Shown here: one piece after another, positions 42,160-51,431 of the stretch | Position numbering within the stretch: position 1 is the first letter of the stretch | Layout: every line of letters begins with the position of its first letter | Source of the DNA: Pseudomonas sp. FEN | GTDB taxonomy: Bacteria; Pseudomonadota; Gammaproteobacteria; Pseudomonadales; Pseudomonadaceae | Length of the DNA: 64,000 nucleotides | NCBI RefSeq assembly: GCF_904067045.1 | Contig: NZ_CAJFDC010000024.1 | Span: forward strand, 1-64,000 | Reading direction: 5' to 3' | Position numbers and translations under genes: made by a program | Notes under the pieces: model-generated | Told to the model about the DNA's origin: nothing | Seen by the model: the letters and a program-made list of their open reading frames with translations, nothing else | Database searches by the model: none

Positions 42160-44289
42160 ATGCTCGAACAGGCTCAACGCGTCCTCAAGGACATCTTCGG
42201 TTACGACAGCTTCCGTGGTCGCCAGGGTGCCATTATTGAGCGCGTGGCCAGTGGCGGCGATGCCCTGGTGCTGATGCCGACCGGCGGCGGCAAGTCCCTG
42301 TGCTTCCAGGTCCCGGCCTTGCTGCGCTCCGGCCTGACGGTTGTGGTCTCGCCGCTGATCGCGCTGATGGACGATCAGGTGGCGACCCTCGAGGAACTGG
42401 GAGTGGCCGCTGCCGCCCTGAACTCCACTCTGAGCGCCGAACAGCAACGCGACCTGGCTGCGCGGATTCGTCGCGGCGAGGTGAAAATGCTCTACCTGGC
42501 TCCCGAACGCCTGGTGCAGCCGCGCATGCTGTCGTTCCTGCAGAACCTCGAGATTGCCCTGTTCGCCATCGACGAGGCCCACTGCGTGTCGCAATGGGGC
42601 CACGATTTCCGTCCCGAGTACCTGCAACTCGGCCAGCTGGCCGAGCTGTTCCCGAATGTGCCACGCATCGCCCTGACCGCCACCGCCGACAAGCGCACGC
42701 GCGAAGAGATCGTCAATCGCCTGCACCTGCAGAATGCCGAGCGCTTCCTGTCGAGTTTCGATCGGCCGAATATTTTCTACCGTATCGTGCCCAAGGAGCA
42801 GCCGCGCAAGCAATTGCTGGCGTTTCTCGCACAACGGCGCAGCGATGCCGGGATTGTCTATTGCCTCTCGCGCAAGAAGGTCGACGAAGTCGCCGCGATG
42901 CTCTGCGAGCAGGGCTTTCCGGCCTTGCCTTACCATGCCGGGCTGGCCAGCGATGTGCGGGCCGCCAACCAGAAGCGCTTCCTCAACGAGGAGGGCCTGA
43001 TCATGGTCGCGACCATCGCCTTCGGCATGGGCATCGACAAGTCCAATGTGCGTTTCGTCGCCCACCTCGACCTGCCAAAGTCCCTGGAAGCCTACTACCA
43101 GGAGACCGGCCGGGCCGGGCGCGACGGCCTGCCGGCGGATGCCTGGATGGCTTATGGCTTGCAGGATGTGGTGATGCTCAAGCAGATGCTGCAGAACTCC
43201 GAGGGCGACGAGCGGCACAAACGCCTGGAGCACCACAAGCTCGATGCCATGCTGGCCCTGTGTGAAGAAACCCGCTGCCGTCGCCAGACCTTGCTCGCCT
43301 ATTTCGACGAAGACATGCCGCAACCCTGCGGGCATTGCGACAACTGTGTCGATGGCGTGCAGACCTGGGACGCCACCGAACCGGCGCGCCAGGCGCTGTC
43401 GGCGATCTTCCGCACCGGCCAGCGCTATGGCGTCGGGCACCTGGTGGATGTGCTGCTGGGCAAGGAAAACGACAAGGTGCGCAGTTTCGGTCATCAGCAC
43501 CTGACGGTATTCGGTGTTGGCAAGGCGCTGGCCGAAGGCGAATGGCGCACCCTGTTCCGCCAACTGGTGGCCCGCGGGCTGGCCGATATCGACCTGGAAG
43601 GCTACGGTGGCCTGCGCCTGAGCGATAGCTGCCGGCCCTTGCTCAAGGGCGAAGTGAGCCTCGAACTGCGTCGCGACCTCAAGCCACAGGCCAGCGCCAA
43701 GAGCGTCTCCGCCAGCCCGGCCAGCCAACTGGTGCGTGGCGAGGAGCGTGAACAGTGGGAAGCCTTGCGTGCCCTGCGACGCAAGTTGGCACAGGAACAT
43801 GGCGTGCCGCCGTACGTCATTTTCCCCGACTCCACGTTGCTGGAAATGCTCCGTAGCCAACCGACTTCCCTGGCGGAAATGGCCAAGGTCAGCGGTGTCG
43901 GCGCGCGCAAGCTGGAGCGCTACGGCGAGGCGTTCCTCGAGGTGCTGGGCGGGGAGGTCGAGACCCCGAAAGCCGTGGCCGACATCCGCCACGAATTGAT
44001 CAGCCTGGCCCGGGCCGGCATGACGCCGTTGCAGATCGCCGGTCAGTTGCAGTGTTCGGAAAAGAACGTCTACACCCTGCTGGCCGAAGCCATTGGCCGC
44101 CAGCAGCTGTCGCTGGAACAGGCGCTGGACCTGCCGGAAGACCTGCTGGGGGAAATCCAGGACGCCTTCCTCGATGGCGAAGGCGAATTGCCGGCGGTGA
44201 CCGCCATCGCCGAGCTGTTTGCCGGTCGCGTGCCGGAAGGGGTGCTTTACTGCGTGCGGGCCGCCTTGCAGGCGGAGTTCGAAATGTGA
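42160..44289 (+). CDS. recQ: ATP-dependent DNA helicase RecQ
   Basis: ATG 42160 gives 709 residues, MLEQAQRVLKDIFGYDSFRG. Walker A MPTGGGKSLCFQVPALL, DEAHCVSQWGHDFRPEY, TATADKRTREEI and QETGRAGRDGLPADAW are the RecQ helicase motifs. The zinc part CEETRCRRQTLLAYFDED then CGHCDNC follows, then the winged-helix domain and an HRDC domain (LRRKLAQEHGVPPYVIFPDS). RecQ works 3' to 5' on forks and recombination intermediates. The order and length are normal. Confidence 0.95.
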   Translation: MLEQAQRVLKDIFGYDSFRGRQGAIIERVASGGDALVLMPTGGGKSLCFQVPALLRSGLTVVVSPLIALMDDQVATLEELGVAAAALNSTLSAEQQRDLAARIRRGEVKMLYLAPERLVQPRMLSFLQNLEIALFAIDEAHCVSQWGHDFRPEYLQLGQLAELFPNVPRIALTATADKRTREEIVNRLHLQNAERFLSSFDRPNIFYRIVPKEQPRKQLLAFLAQRRSDAGIVYCLSRKKVDEVAAMLCEQGFPALPYHAGLASDVRAANQKRFLNEEGLIMVATIAFGMGIDKSNVRFVAHLDLPKSLEAYYQETGRAGRDGLPADAWMAYGLQDVVMLKQMLQNSEGDERHKRLEHHKLDAMLALCEETRCRRQTLLAYFDEDMPQPCGHCDNCVDGVQTWDATEPARQALSAIFRTGQRYGVGHLVDVLLGKENDKVRSFGHQHLTVFGVGKALAEGEWRTLFRQLVARGLADIDLEGYGGLRLSDSCRPLLKGEVSLELRRDLKPQASAKSVSASPASQLVRGEEREQWEALRALRRKLAQEHGVPPYVIFPDSTLLEMLRSQPTSLAEMAKVSGVGARKLERYGEAFLEVLGGEVETPKAVADIRHELISLARAGMTPLQIAGQLQCSEKNVYTLLAEAIGRQQLSLEQALDLPEDLLGEIQDAFLDGEGELPAVTAIAELFAGRVPEGVLYCVRAALQAEFEM

Positions 44290-44379
44290 GGTCGGTATTG
44301 TTCCCGGTCACCCTTTCACGACAAGTAACGTTTCAGTGCCGGGCAAGCCTTGCCTCCGGGCAAGGGCTATGCTTAGCTG

Positions 44380-44392
44380 ACTAATAATTAGT
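44380..44392. promoter_or_regulatory. Palindrome upstream of marR-type gene
   Basis: ACTAATAATTAGT is a perfect 6-1-6 palindrome about 34 bases before the MarR start, a good candidate self-operator. Confidence 0.45.
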
Positions 44393-44425
44393 TTTGTCTA
44401 TTTTAAGTCTAACCCTGAGTTTTTT

Positions 44426-44860
44426 ATGCCGTTGACCGATGAACACCGTTTTGGCATGCAGTTGGCGCACATGTCCCGAGGCTGGCGCGCGGAGCTGGAT
44501 CGCCGTCTGGCGGGCCTGGGATTGTCCCAGGCGCGCTGGCTGGTCTTGCTGCACCTGGCACGTTTTACCGAGGCCCCGACCCAGCGCGAGTTGGCCCAGA
44601 GTGTCGGCGTTGAAGGGCCGACCCTGGCGCGTCTGCTCGACAGCCTGGAAACTCAGGGGCTGGTCCAGCGCCAGTCGGTGCTGGAAGATCGGCGAGCGAA
44701 GAAAATCGTCCTGAGTGCATCGGCACGTCCCTTGATCGAACAGATCGAAACCATCGCCACCGCATTGCGCCATGAGTTGTTCGTTGGGGTCGACGAGGAA
44801 GAGCTGCGGATCTGCATGCGTGTCCACAGTCGGATCCTGGCCAATCTGGAAAAATCTTGA
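44426..44860 (+). CDS. MarR-family regulator
   Basis: A 144-residue winged-helix protein: WRAELDRRLAGLGLSQARWL, TQRELAQSVGVEGPTLARLL, DSLETQGLVQRQSVLEDRRA, KKIVLSASARP. The wing DRRAKKI is typical. It corresponds in place to PA3341. The AT palindrome upstream probably binds it. A single-cysteine (RICMRVHS) near the end could sense oxidants, but that is a guess. Confidence 0.87.
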   Translation: MPLTDEHRFGMQLAHMSRGWRAELDRRLAGLGLSQARWLVLLHLARFTEAPTQRELAQSVGVEGPTLARLLDSLETQGLVQRQSVLEDRRAKKIVLSASARPLIEQIETIATALRHELFVGVDEEELRICMRVHSRILANLEKS

Positions 44861-45043
44861 GGCCCATTCCCCGGGCGGCAGGGCTTGGAGAGCGTTCAGT
44901 GGCCCTGGATCGCCTTCAGCGGCTCTGAATGGCCTTCAACGGCCTTGGATAGTCTTCCCGCGGCAGGCTATAAGAGTTACAAGTTCTGTGTATTGTGTCG
45001 GTGTCCAGCCGCGAGTGAGCGGCTTGTCGCGCCAATTAAAGGG

Positions 45044-47260
45044 ATGCTCATGCTCGAGAGTTTGCAGTCCACGTTGCGCTTCTCCATTGGAAGATCCCGT
45101 CTGCACAGGGCCCGTCTGTTAGCCGTGCTGGCAGGTGGGTTGTTGTACTCGGCGCTGGCACCGGCCCTGGGGCTGGGAGATATCACCCTGCATTCGGCGC
45201 TCAATCAGCCATTGAACGCGGAAATCGCCTTGATCGAGCCGGGCGAACTGGCCGAAGGCGAGTTGTCGGTGAGCCTGGCGACGCCCGAGGAATTCACCCG
45301 TGCCGGCGTCCAGCGGGTGTTCTTTCTCAATGACCTGCGTTTTACCCCGGTACTGCGGGGTAATCGCAGTGTTATCCAGGTGCAGACCAACAAGCCGGTC
45401 AGCGAGCCTTTCCTGAACTTCCTGGTGCAGGTCAACCGGCCCAACGGGCGGTTGCTGCGCGAGTACACGGTATTGCTCGATCCGCCGGGCAATCTGCCCG
45501 CCGGCTACAGCCCGCCGCTCCGCGGCGCTGCCCTGGAGCCATCGGCCTCGCTGGCGAACGTCGCACCGCCGACCGCCGTGCAAGGCAAGCACTACACCGT
45601 GGTCAAGGGCGACAATCCCTGGATCATTGCCAAGCGCCTGCGCGAAGCCGGCAGCCAGGCCTCGATCAATGAACTGTCCCAGGGCATTCGCGTTCTCAAT
45701 CCGGGAAGCGACCGTTTGAGAGTGGGCCAGAGCCTGCTGCTGCCAGACGTTGCGCTGGTTGCGGCCGCGGCACCTGCACCTGCCGCCGCTGTCCCGGGTG
45801 CTAGCGGCGCGGCCATGCAGAATACGCCTGCGCCTGCTGTCGAGACGGCGCAAAACGCCGAGCAACTGGCCAAGGCCGCCTTGGAAAACCAGCAGTTGCA
45901 GAAAACCGTCGAGGATCTGCAGGCCCGGTTGAAGGCCCAGGACGAGTTGATTGCCGGCAGCCAGAAACAGGCGCTCGAATTGCAGTCACAACTTTCCGAG
46001 CTCAAGAGCAAGGCGGTTGTGCCGGCGCCAACTGTCGTGAGCGCACCCGTGGCGCCGCCGGCAGCGGCCTCCGAGACGCCCGATGGTCCGAACCTGTTGC
46101 TCTGGGCCGCGGTGGCGTTGCTGATCGTGCTGTTGGCCGTGGCCTTTGTGCTGCGGCGCAAGCGCCAGCAGTCTGAGCCGGCACCCGAGGTCGTGCCTGC
46201 GGCGGCTCCGGTTCAGCAACCCATGGTCAGTCGTCTGGTGGCGGCGGCCCAGCCGAGCAAGGCGGCGTCTCCCGCGCCGCGGGTCGAACCGGTGGTGGCG
46301 CCCGTGGCCGCCGCGGCGTCACGTCAGGCCAGCGAGGTACCTGACGCCCTTGAAGGTGTGAGTATCTATATTGCTTATGGTCGCTTCGCTGAAGCAGCGG
46401 GCATTCTGCGTGAAGCGATGCTCAAGGAGCCCGAGCGTACCGATCTGCATCTGCGCTTGCTGGAGGTGCTGGCCCAGCAGGGTGACAGTGCGGCCTACGC
46501 GACCGAAGAGCGTCATCTGCTGGATACCGGGTTCAGTGAGTCGACCCTGCAGGCGTTGCGCGCCCGTTATCCGAAGCTGCAAACCGCCGTGGCCACGCCA
46601 GCCGCGGCGCCCGTGGCACCGATTCTGGCGGCGGCCACCGCGGCGGCCGCCGCCCCGCTACTGGCCGCACACTGGAGTGAGCCGGCGGCGCAAACGACTG
46701 CGACCGTGCCGGAGCCGGACAAACCGGCGGAAGATGAATTCCAGCTCAATCTCGACGACCTGTCCATGGATGCCGACTGGGAGCTGGTCAGCCCGTTCGA
46801 GAATACGCCGCAGCCACGCAGCAAGACTGCCGAAGAGCCTTCTCTGCCCGCCGAGCTGGAGCCCGAGCCGACCTTCACCAGCAACTTCAATGAACTGCCG
46901 GAAGTCTTCGAGATGGCGGACGAACAATTCCTCAGCGATTTTTCCGAGCTTGAGCCTGCGCCGGAACCTGCGCCTGCGCACGAAGTGGAATTGAGCCTGC
47001 CAGAGGATGGGGATTCGCTGGACGATGAGTTTCTCGACGGTTTCATGAGTGATTCCGCGCCCCTGGACATCGAGCCCCTGGAAGTGGATTTCGACAGCCT
47101 GGAGCGTGAGCATGCTTCGGCCAGCAAGCTGGAGCAGGCGCAAACCTGCATCAATGTCGGTGATCTGGAGCATGCCAGCCAACTGCTCCACGAGTTGCTC
47201 AGGGAAGGGGATGAGCCCCTGAAGCAAACGGCTCGTACCTTGCTGGCCAGTATTCGCTGA
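45044..47260 (+). CDS. FimV/HubP-like polar hub protein
   Basis: Start at ATG 45044 or 45050, seven bases behind AAAGGG; about 738 residues. The N-terminal signal (LLAVLAGGLLYSALAPALGL) is followed by the FimV domain (LHSALNQPLNAEIALIEPGE), a LysM module (KHYTVVKGDNPWIIAKRLRE), a proline/alanine region with coiled coil, one membrane span (LLLWAAVALLIVLLAVAFVL) and an acidic cytoplasmic part with C-terminal FimV repeat (AQTCINVGDLEHASQLLHEL). FimV organises the cell pole and type IV pili. In P. aeruginosa PA3340 lies in the same order with plpD and a MarR gene; this is likely its counterpart rather than the larger fimV. Confidence 0.85.
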   Translation: MLMLESLQSTLRFSIGRSRLHRARLLAVLAGGLLYSALAPALGLGDITLHSALNQPLNAEIALIEPGELAEGELSVSLATPEEFTRAGVQRVFFLNDLRFTPVLRGNRSVIQVQTNKPVSEPFLNFLVQVNRPNGRLLREYTVLLDPPGNLPAGYSPPLRGAALEPSASLANVAPPTAVQGKHYTVVKGDNPWIIAKRLREAGSQASINELSQGIRVLNPGSDRLRVGQSLLLPDVALVAAAAPAPAAAVPGASGAAMQNTPAPAVETAQNAEQLAKAALENQQLQKTVEDLQARLKAQDELIAGSQKQALELQSQLSELKSKAVVPAPTVVSAPVAPPAAASETPDGPNLLLWAAVALLIVLLAVAFVLRRKRQQSEPAPEVVPAAAPVQQPMVSRLVAAAQPSKAASPAPRVEPVVAPVAAAASRQASEVPDALEGVSIYIAYGRFAEAAGILREAMLKEPERTDLHLRLLEVLAQQGDSAAYATEERHLLDTGFSESTLQALRARYPKLQTAVATPAAAPVAPILAAATAAAAAPLLAAHWSEPAAQTTATVPEPDKPAEDEFQLNLDDLSMDADWELVSPFENTPQPRSKTAEEPSLPAELEPEPTFTSNFNELPEVFEMADEQFLSDFSELEPAPEPAPAHEVELSLPEDGDSLDDEFLDGFMSDSAPLDIEPLEVDFDSLEREHASASKLEQAQTCINVGDLEHASQLLHELLREGDEPLKQTARTLLASIR

Positions 47261-47301
47261 TACGGCTGGTCGTAGCCGAGGTGAACGCGTCTATCAGGAT
47301 T

Positions 47302-49494
47302 TCAGAAGGTCTGGCCCAGGTTGAGGTACAGCGCCTTCTGTTTGTCGTCGTTGATGCCATAGCTGAAGTTGAGCGGCCCCAACGGTGTATCGAAGCCCAG
47401 GAACACACTGGCGGCGTTGATATAGCCCGTGTCGAACTGATTGTCGTTGTTCCAGGCCCGGCCGCGTTCCAGCGAGGCGCCCAGGTACAGTGGGAAATCC
47501 AGCGGCAGGTAGGCCCGGGGTGTCAGTCGGCGGTAATAGACCGCGCGCATCAGGCTGATGTTCTGCCCGGCAATCGAATCCTGGCGAAACCCCGACAATT
47601 GCCGTGCGCCGCCCAGCAGAAAGCTTGAAGTGACCACTTCGGCGTCGTCCAGGGTGCGTCCGTAGCGTCCGCCCAGCACCCAGGTGTTCGGCCCCTCGCC
47701 CAGGGCCTTGTCCAGCTTGAACTCCCACTGTCGGTAGCGTTGCGTAGAGCCGAGGCTGGGGGCGAACTCGCGCAGGATCAGGTTGATGTTCTCCCCCGAG
47801 TGAGGGAAGTAGACATTGTCCAGCGAGTCGAAGGAGTATTTGAGCGCGTAGAACCCTTCGCTGAAACTCACCCGCGGCAGGTTGCGGTCGCCGATCTTCA
47901 CGTCGGCCTTGCCCCAGGCCTCGCCGATACCCAGGCGGATCTCGCCGTTGTTGCCGATCTGGCGACCGACGTTCAAGCCGAAGCCATAACGCTCCAGGCG
48001 ATATTCGGCAATCGGGTCGTTATCCAGGGTGGCTTGCACATTCTGCGTCTGCAGGTTGACGTAGGGCGCGACAAAGTAGCGCGAACCGGTGTCCAGCGGT
48101 TGGTAGAACTCACTGTAGAGATCCTGCTGATCGCCGATCTGCGCCCGGCTCAGCCATTCGCCGCCGAGGCTGTTGATGCCGTTGACCCGGTAGCTGGCGC
48201 CGATATTGAAGGCACTGTCGCCGCGCATGTCATCCGACAGGTTCAGGCCCAGACGCAGGTAGTCGGTGCCGCTGCGCTTGCCCCGGGCGCTGATGACCAG
48301 CGTGTGCTCCTGGCCCTTGCGCGCCACGCGGTATTGCACCTGTTCAAAGTAGTCCAGGCCATAGAGGGTGCCCATGTCGATGCGCAGGCGCTCGAGGTCC
48401 AGCGGCTCGCCGAGGGGTTGGCGGATGTAATAGCGGATCACCGCATCGCTGACCTTGGAGTCGTTTTCGACCTGGATGGCGTCGATCACCGGGGTGCGTT
48501 GTCCGGGGGCGCGGGCGGCGGTCAATTCGCCGTCAGGCTTGGACGGCGGACGCAAACCGGCCAGGCGCGCGTCGAGAATACGGGTGGCGCGATAACCGGC
48601 GTCGATGATGTCCTGGGCGCGGCCGAAGTCGGTGGCCGCGTAACTGGCCAGCGCCGGCTGGATCAGGATGTCGTTGCGACGCAGCGTGGCCAGTTGTTCT
48701 TCGGAGTTGCGCCGGGTCATGAGGGTGATCGACTGGTTGAGGACGTCGACCACCGTCGCCAGTTGCTTGCGTGAGCGCAACGGGGTGCCGATGTCGACCA
48801 CGATGGCGATATCGACGCCCATCTCGCGTACCACATCCACCGGGATGTTGTCGGTCATGCCGCCATCCACCAGCAGGCGCCCGTCCAGCTCGACCGGGGC
48901 GAACACCGCCGGGATCGACATGCTGGCGCGTATCACCTGGGGCAGATGGCCGCGGCGGAATACGACCTTTTCGCCGCTGGCGATATCGGTGGCGACGGCG
49001 CGAAAGGGGATCGGCAGCTTGTCGAAGTCGCGGGTGCCGCTGGCATGGGCCAGCGTACTTTCCAGCAACAAGGACAGATTCTGACCCTGAATCACCCCCA
49101 GCGGCAGGCCCAGGCTGCCATCGTCCTGGAAACTGAGCTGCTGTTTGACCAGGAAATCGCGGTCATCCTGTTTGCGCCGAAAGGGGATGTCTTCGCGGGG
49201 CGGGGCATCGGACAGGGCCTGTTTCCAGTCAATGCCCAGGGCGAGCTTTTCCAGTTCGTCGATCTTGTAGCCCGAGGCATACAGCCCACCGATGACCGCG
49301 CCCATGCTGGTGCCGGCGATGGCGTCGATACGGATGCCCTGTTCTTCCAGGGCCTTGAGCACGCCGATATGGGCCAGGCCGCGGGCGGCCCCACCGGACA
49401 GCACCAGGCCGATTTTCGGGCGCGGCGCTTCAGCGGCTTGCAGCAGCAGGGGAAGCATGCATAACAACAGGCAGGACAGCAGGCGGCGCATCAT
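47302..49494 (-). CDS. plpD: PlpD, patatin-like type V secreted phospholipase
   Basis: A 730-residue protein with a signal peptide (LLSCLLLCMLPLLLQAAE), a patatin domain with oxyanion loop GLVLSGGAARGLAH, serine in AGTSMGAVIGG (residue 63) and DGG in LLVDGGMTDNIP, then a POTRA domain (IDAIQVENDSKVSDAVIRYY) and a C-terminal 16-strand barrel ending with NFSYGINDDKQKALYLNLGQ. This matches PlpD, the prototype type Vd protein, which exports its own phospholipase A1. The gene converges on the FimV-like gene with about 40 bases between the stops. The C terminus ends TF as needed for BAM recognition. Confidence 0.93.
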   Translation of the reverse strand: MMRRLLSCLLLCMLPLLLQAAEAPRPKIGLVLSGGAARGLAHIGVLKALEEQGIRIDAIAGTSMGAVIGGLYASGYKIDELEKLALGIDWKQALSDAPPREDIPFRRKQDDRDFLVKQQLSFQDDGSLGLPLGVIQGQNLSLLLESTLAHASGTRDFDKLPIPFRAVATDIASGEKVVFRRGHLPQVIRASMSIPAVFAPVELDGRLLVDGGMTDNIPVDVVREMGVDIAIVVDIGTPLRSRKQLATVVDVLNQSITLMTRRNSEEQLATLRRNDILIQPALASYAATDFGRAQDIIDAGYRATRILDARLAGLRPPSKPDGELTAARAPGQRTPVIDAIQVENDSKVSDAVIRYYIRQPLGEPLDLERLRIDMGTLYGLDYFEQVQYRVARKGQEHTLVISARGKRSGTDYLRLGLNLSDDMRGDSAFNIGASYRVNGINSLGGEWLSRAQIGDQQDLYSEFYQPLDTGSRYFVAPYVNLQTQNVQATLDNDPIAEYRLERYGFGLNVGRQIGNNGEIRLGIGEAWGKADVKIGDRNLPRVSFSEGFYALKYSFDSLDNVYFPHSGENINLILREFAPSLGSTQRYRQWEFKLDKALGEGPNTWVLGGRYGRTLDDAEVVTSSFLLGGARQLSGFRQDSIAGQNISLMRAVYYRRLTPRAYLPLDFPLYLGASLERGRAWNNDNQFDTGYINAASVFLGFDTPLGPLNFSYGINDDKQKALYLNLGQTF

Positions 49495-49562
49495 GATCTC
49501 GGGAGCGGGATAAAAGCTCGCTATTATAGCGATGGCCTATCACCCTGGAGCTCGGCGCAATC

Positions 49563-49850
49563 ATGACCGCACGTAAACCGCACATCGTCATCACCTATTG
49601 TACCCAGTGCCAATGGCTGCTGCGCGCCGCCTGGCTGGCCCAGGAACTGCTGAGCACCTTCGCCGATGAGCTCGGCCAAGTGGCCCTGGAACCGGGTACT
49701 GGCGGGGTGTTTCGCATCACCTGCGACGCGGTACAGATCTGGGAGCGCAAGGAGGACGGCGGCTTCCCGGAAGCCAAGGTACTCAAACAGCGGGTACGGG
49801 ACCGGATCGATCCCGGGCGCGACCTCGGGCACAGCGACCGGCCCCGCTAG
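49563..49850 (+). CDS. SelT/SelW/SelH-like Rdx protein
   Basis: A 95-residue protein with the thioredoxin-like CxxC ITYCTQCQWLLRAAWLAQEL near the start, TGGVFRITCDAVQIWERKED and GFPEAKVLKQRVRDRIDPGR. It is the cysteine form of the selenoprotein W family. Redox partner unknown. The start ATG 49563 is 68 bases from the divergent plpD start. Confidence 0.9.
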   Translation: MTARKPHIVITYCTQCQWLLRAAWLAQELLSTFADELGQVALEPGTGGVFRITCDAVQIWERKEDGGFPEAKVLKQRVRDRIDPGRDLGHSDRPR

Positions 49851-49858
49851 CCGTGGAC

Positions 49859-50152
49859 TTATGACGGGCTCAGTTTCGACTTGATGAGCCCGACGATCAC
49901 CATCAGCACTCCACCGCCGACTCCGCCGCTGGCAATGCTGCTGAGGATCGAGGTCAGGTCCGGTGTGCCGCCGCCGCCGCCCAGGCTGCCGCCGCTGACG
50001 AGATCGAGTAGCTGTCCGCCCAGGCCGCCGCCGAGTATCCCGAGGATGGAATTGATGACCGGGCCCAGGTTGTATTTCTCCAGTACCGACCCGGCCACGT
50101 TGCCGCCCACGGTGCCGCTGATCGCTTGAATCAAAAGACTGACGATATCCAT
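49859..50152 (-). CDS. Glycine-rich hydrophobic small protein
   Basis: A 97-residue protein, MDIVSLLIQAISGTVGGNVA, VLEKYNLGPVINSILGILGG and GLIKSKLSPS. The N- and C-terminal parts are membrane-like helices and the middle is a flexible glycine linker. Similar proteins occur in many Proteobacteria and are sometimes wrongly named DNA methyltransferase. It converges with the SelW-like gene with eight bases between the stops. Confidence 0.8.
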   Translation of the reverse strand: MDIVSLLIQAISGTVGGNVAGSVLEKYNLGPVINSILGILGGGLGGQLLDLVSGGSLGGGGGTPDLTSILSSIASGGVGGGVLMVIVGLIKSKLSPS

Positions 50153-50191
50153 GGATGAAACCCTCCAACATGTTGATGGGGAGGGCCGCTC

Positions 50192-50206
50192 GAATCGAGT
50201 CGATTC
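50192..50206. repeat. Perfect palindrome
   Basis: GAATCGAGTCGATTC, arms of seven bases around one G, lies 40 bases upstream of the glycine-rich gene. It could be a binding site; no family is assigned. Confidence 0.4.
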
Positions 50207-50304
50207 AGGGGCGAATCACTGCCGCTGTCGTCGAGAAACCCTGATCTCCGTGAACGACAGCAAACTGTTGCGGATGCCACCAGTATAGGCGGATTGGGTT
50301 TTCG

Positions 50305-51198
50305 TCAATGAACTGACGCGGCTTCCTGGTTTTCCCGGGGCGCGGCCGCCGTGCCCAGGCGGCTGGACACGACGATCGCGAGAATGATCAGGGCGCCGCC
50401 AAGCAACATGCGCAACGTCGGGTTTTCACCGAACAGCAGCCAGGCGGCGGTGATCCCATACACCGGCTCCAGGGCGAAGACCACCGCCGCGGTGCGCGCC
50501 TTGATCACCGCGAGGCTGGCGACGAACAGACTGTGGGCCAAACCCGTGCAGAGCACGCCCAGCAAACCGATCCACAACCAGTCCAGCGCCGCTACGTGCG
50601 CCAGCTCCGGGGCGGCCCAGGGCAGCAGGCAGGCGGCGACCACCAGGTTCTGGCACAACGCGGCCTGTACTGCGCGAATCCGCCCGGAACCGGCCCGGTT
50701 GGCCAGCGACAGCAGGGAAAACAGCAGGCCGGAAAGCACCGCCCAGAGCAGCCCGCCGGTGGCCTGGCTGGCGAGATCGAAGTCGGGGGTGACCAGGACC
50801 AGGCCGATACTGACCAGTACCACCAGCAGCATTTCATTGAAGCGGATACGTTCGCGAAAGATCAGTCCTTCCAGGATCACGGTAAAGGCCGGAAAGCTGG
50901 CGAAGCCCAGGGTCGCCACCGCCACGCCGGCGACTTTTACCGCTATGAAGAAGCTGACCCAGTGTCCGGCCAGCAGCACGCCGCTGAGCAGCAGGCGGCG
51001 CCAGTCCCGTGCCGACAACGGTTGCCAGCACGGGTGGCGGGCAAGGCGGGCAAACAGGCTGAGGGCGAGCACGGCAAAGAGGGCGCGACCGAAGACGATG
51101 ACGGCCGGCGCGGCGCTCGCGAGTTTGCCGAACACGCCGGTCAGGCCGAACATCAATGCACCAATATGTAGGGCGCCCAGGGCGGTACGAGGAGTCAT
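50305..51198 (-). CDS. EamA/DMT-family transporter
   Basis: ATG 51198 gives 297 residues with ten hydrophobic spans: ALHIGALMFGLTGVFGKLAS, then the EamA repeats ending VYGITAAWLLFGENPTLRML. It is probably an exporter of amino acids or small metabolites. The frame upstream of 51198 is non-coding-like. GGACCACC just before the start is a weak ribosome site. Confidence 0.85.
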   Translation of the reverse strand: MTPRTALGALHIGALMFGLTGVFGKLASAAPAVIVFGRALFAVLALSLFARLARHPCWQPLSARDWRRLLLSGVLLAGHWVSFFIAVKVAGVAVATLGFASFPAFTVILEGLIFRERIRFNEMLLVVLVSIGLVLVTPDFDLASQATGGLLWAVLSGLLFSLLSLANRAGSGRIRAVQAALCQNLVVAACLLPWAAPELAHVAALDWLWIGLLGVLCTGLAHSLFVASLAVIKARTAAVVFALEPVYGITAAWLLFGENPTLRMLLGGALIILAIVVSSRLGTAAAPRENQEAASVH

Positions 51199-51431
51199 GG
51201 TGGTCCCTGAAAGTCGAGCAGGCCGGACACCCACTGTGCATGGGCATGGCTGTGGGTAATCAGCTCGCGGCGGTAGTGGCGCAGGGGCAGGATCGGTCCC
51301 ATCGCGGTCTCCTTGGCATCGCCGCAGTTTACACCGCCTGCCGTCCGGGCGGTTGTCACAGGACTGCCATGTAGCTGTCACGGACTATTAACTGCCCCGG
51401 TGCAAGCTCAGGAAAAATCCGGAGAATGCCC

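Noticed and set aside
42300..43265. 321-residue plus-strand frame inside recQ
   Set aside because: Different frame of the same gene, arginine-rich shadow.
41959..43992. 677-residue minus-strand frame
   Set aside because: Antisense of recQ; long open shadows are common in high-GC Pseudomonas DNA.
47263..47278. CGGCT/AGCCG hairpin between the FimV-like gene and plpD
   Set aside because: The five-base stem has no T run on either side, too weak to call as a terminator.
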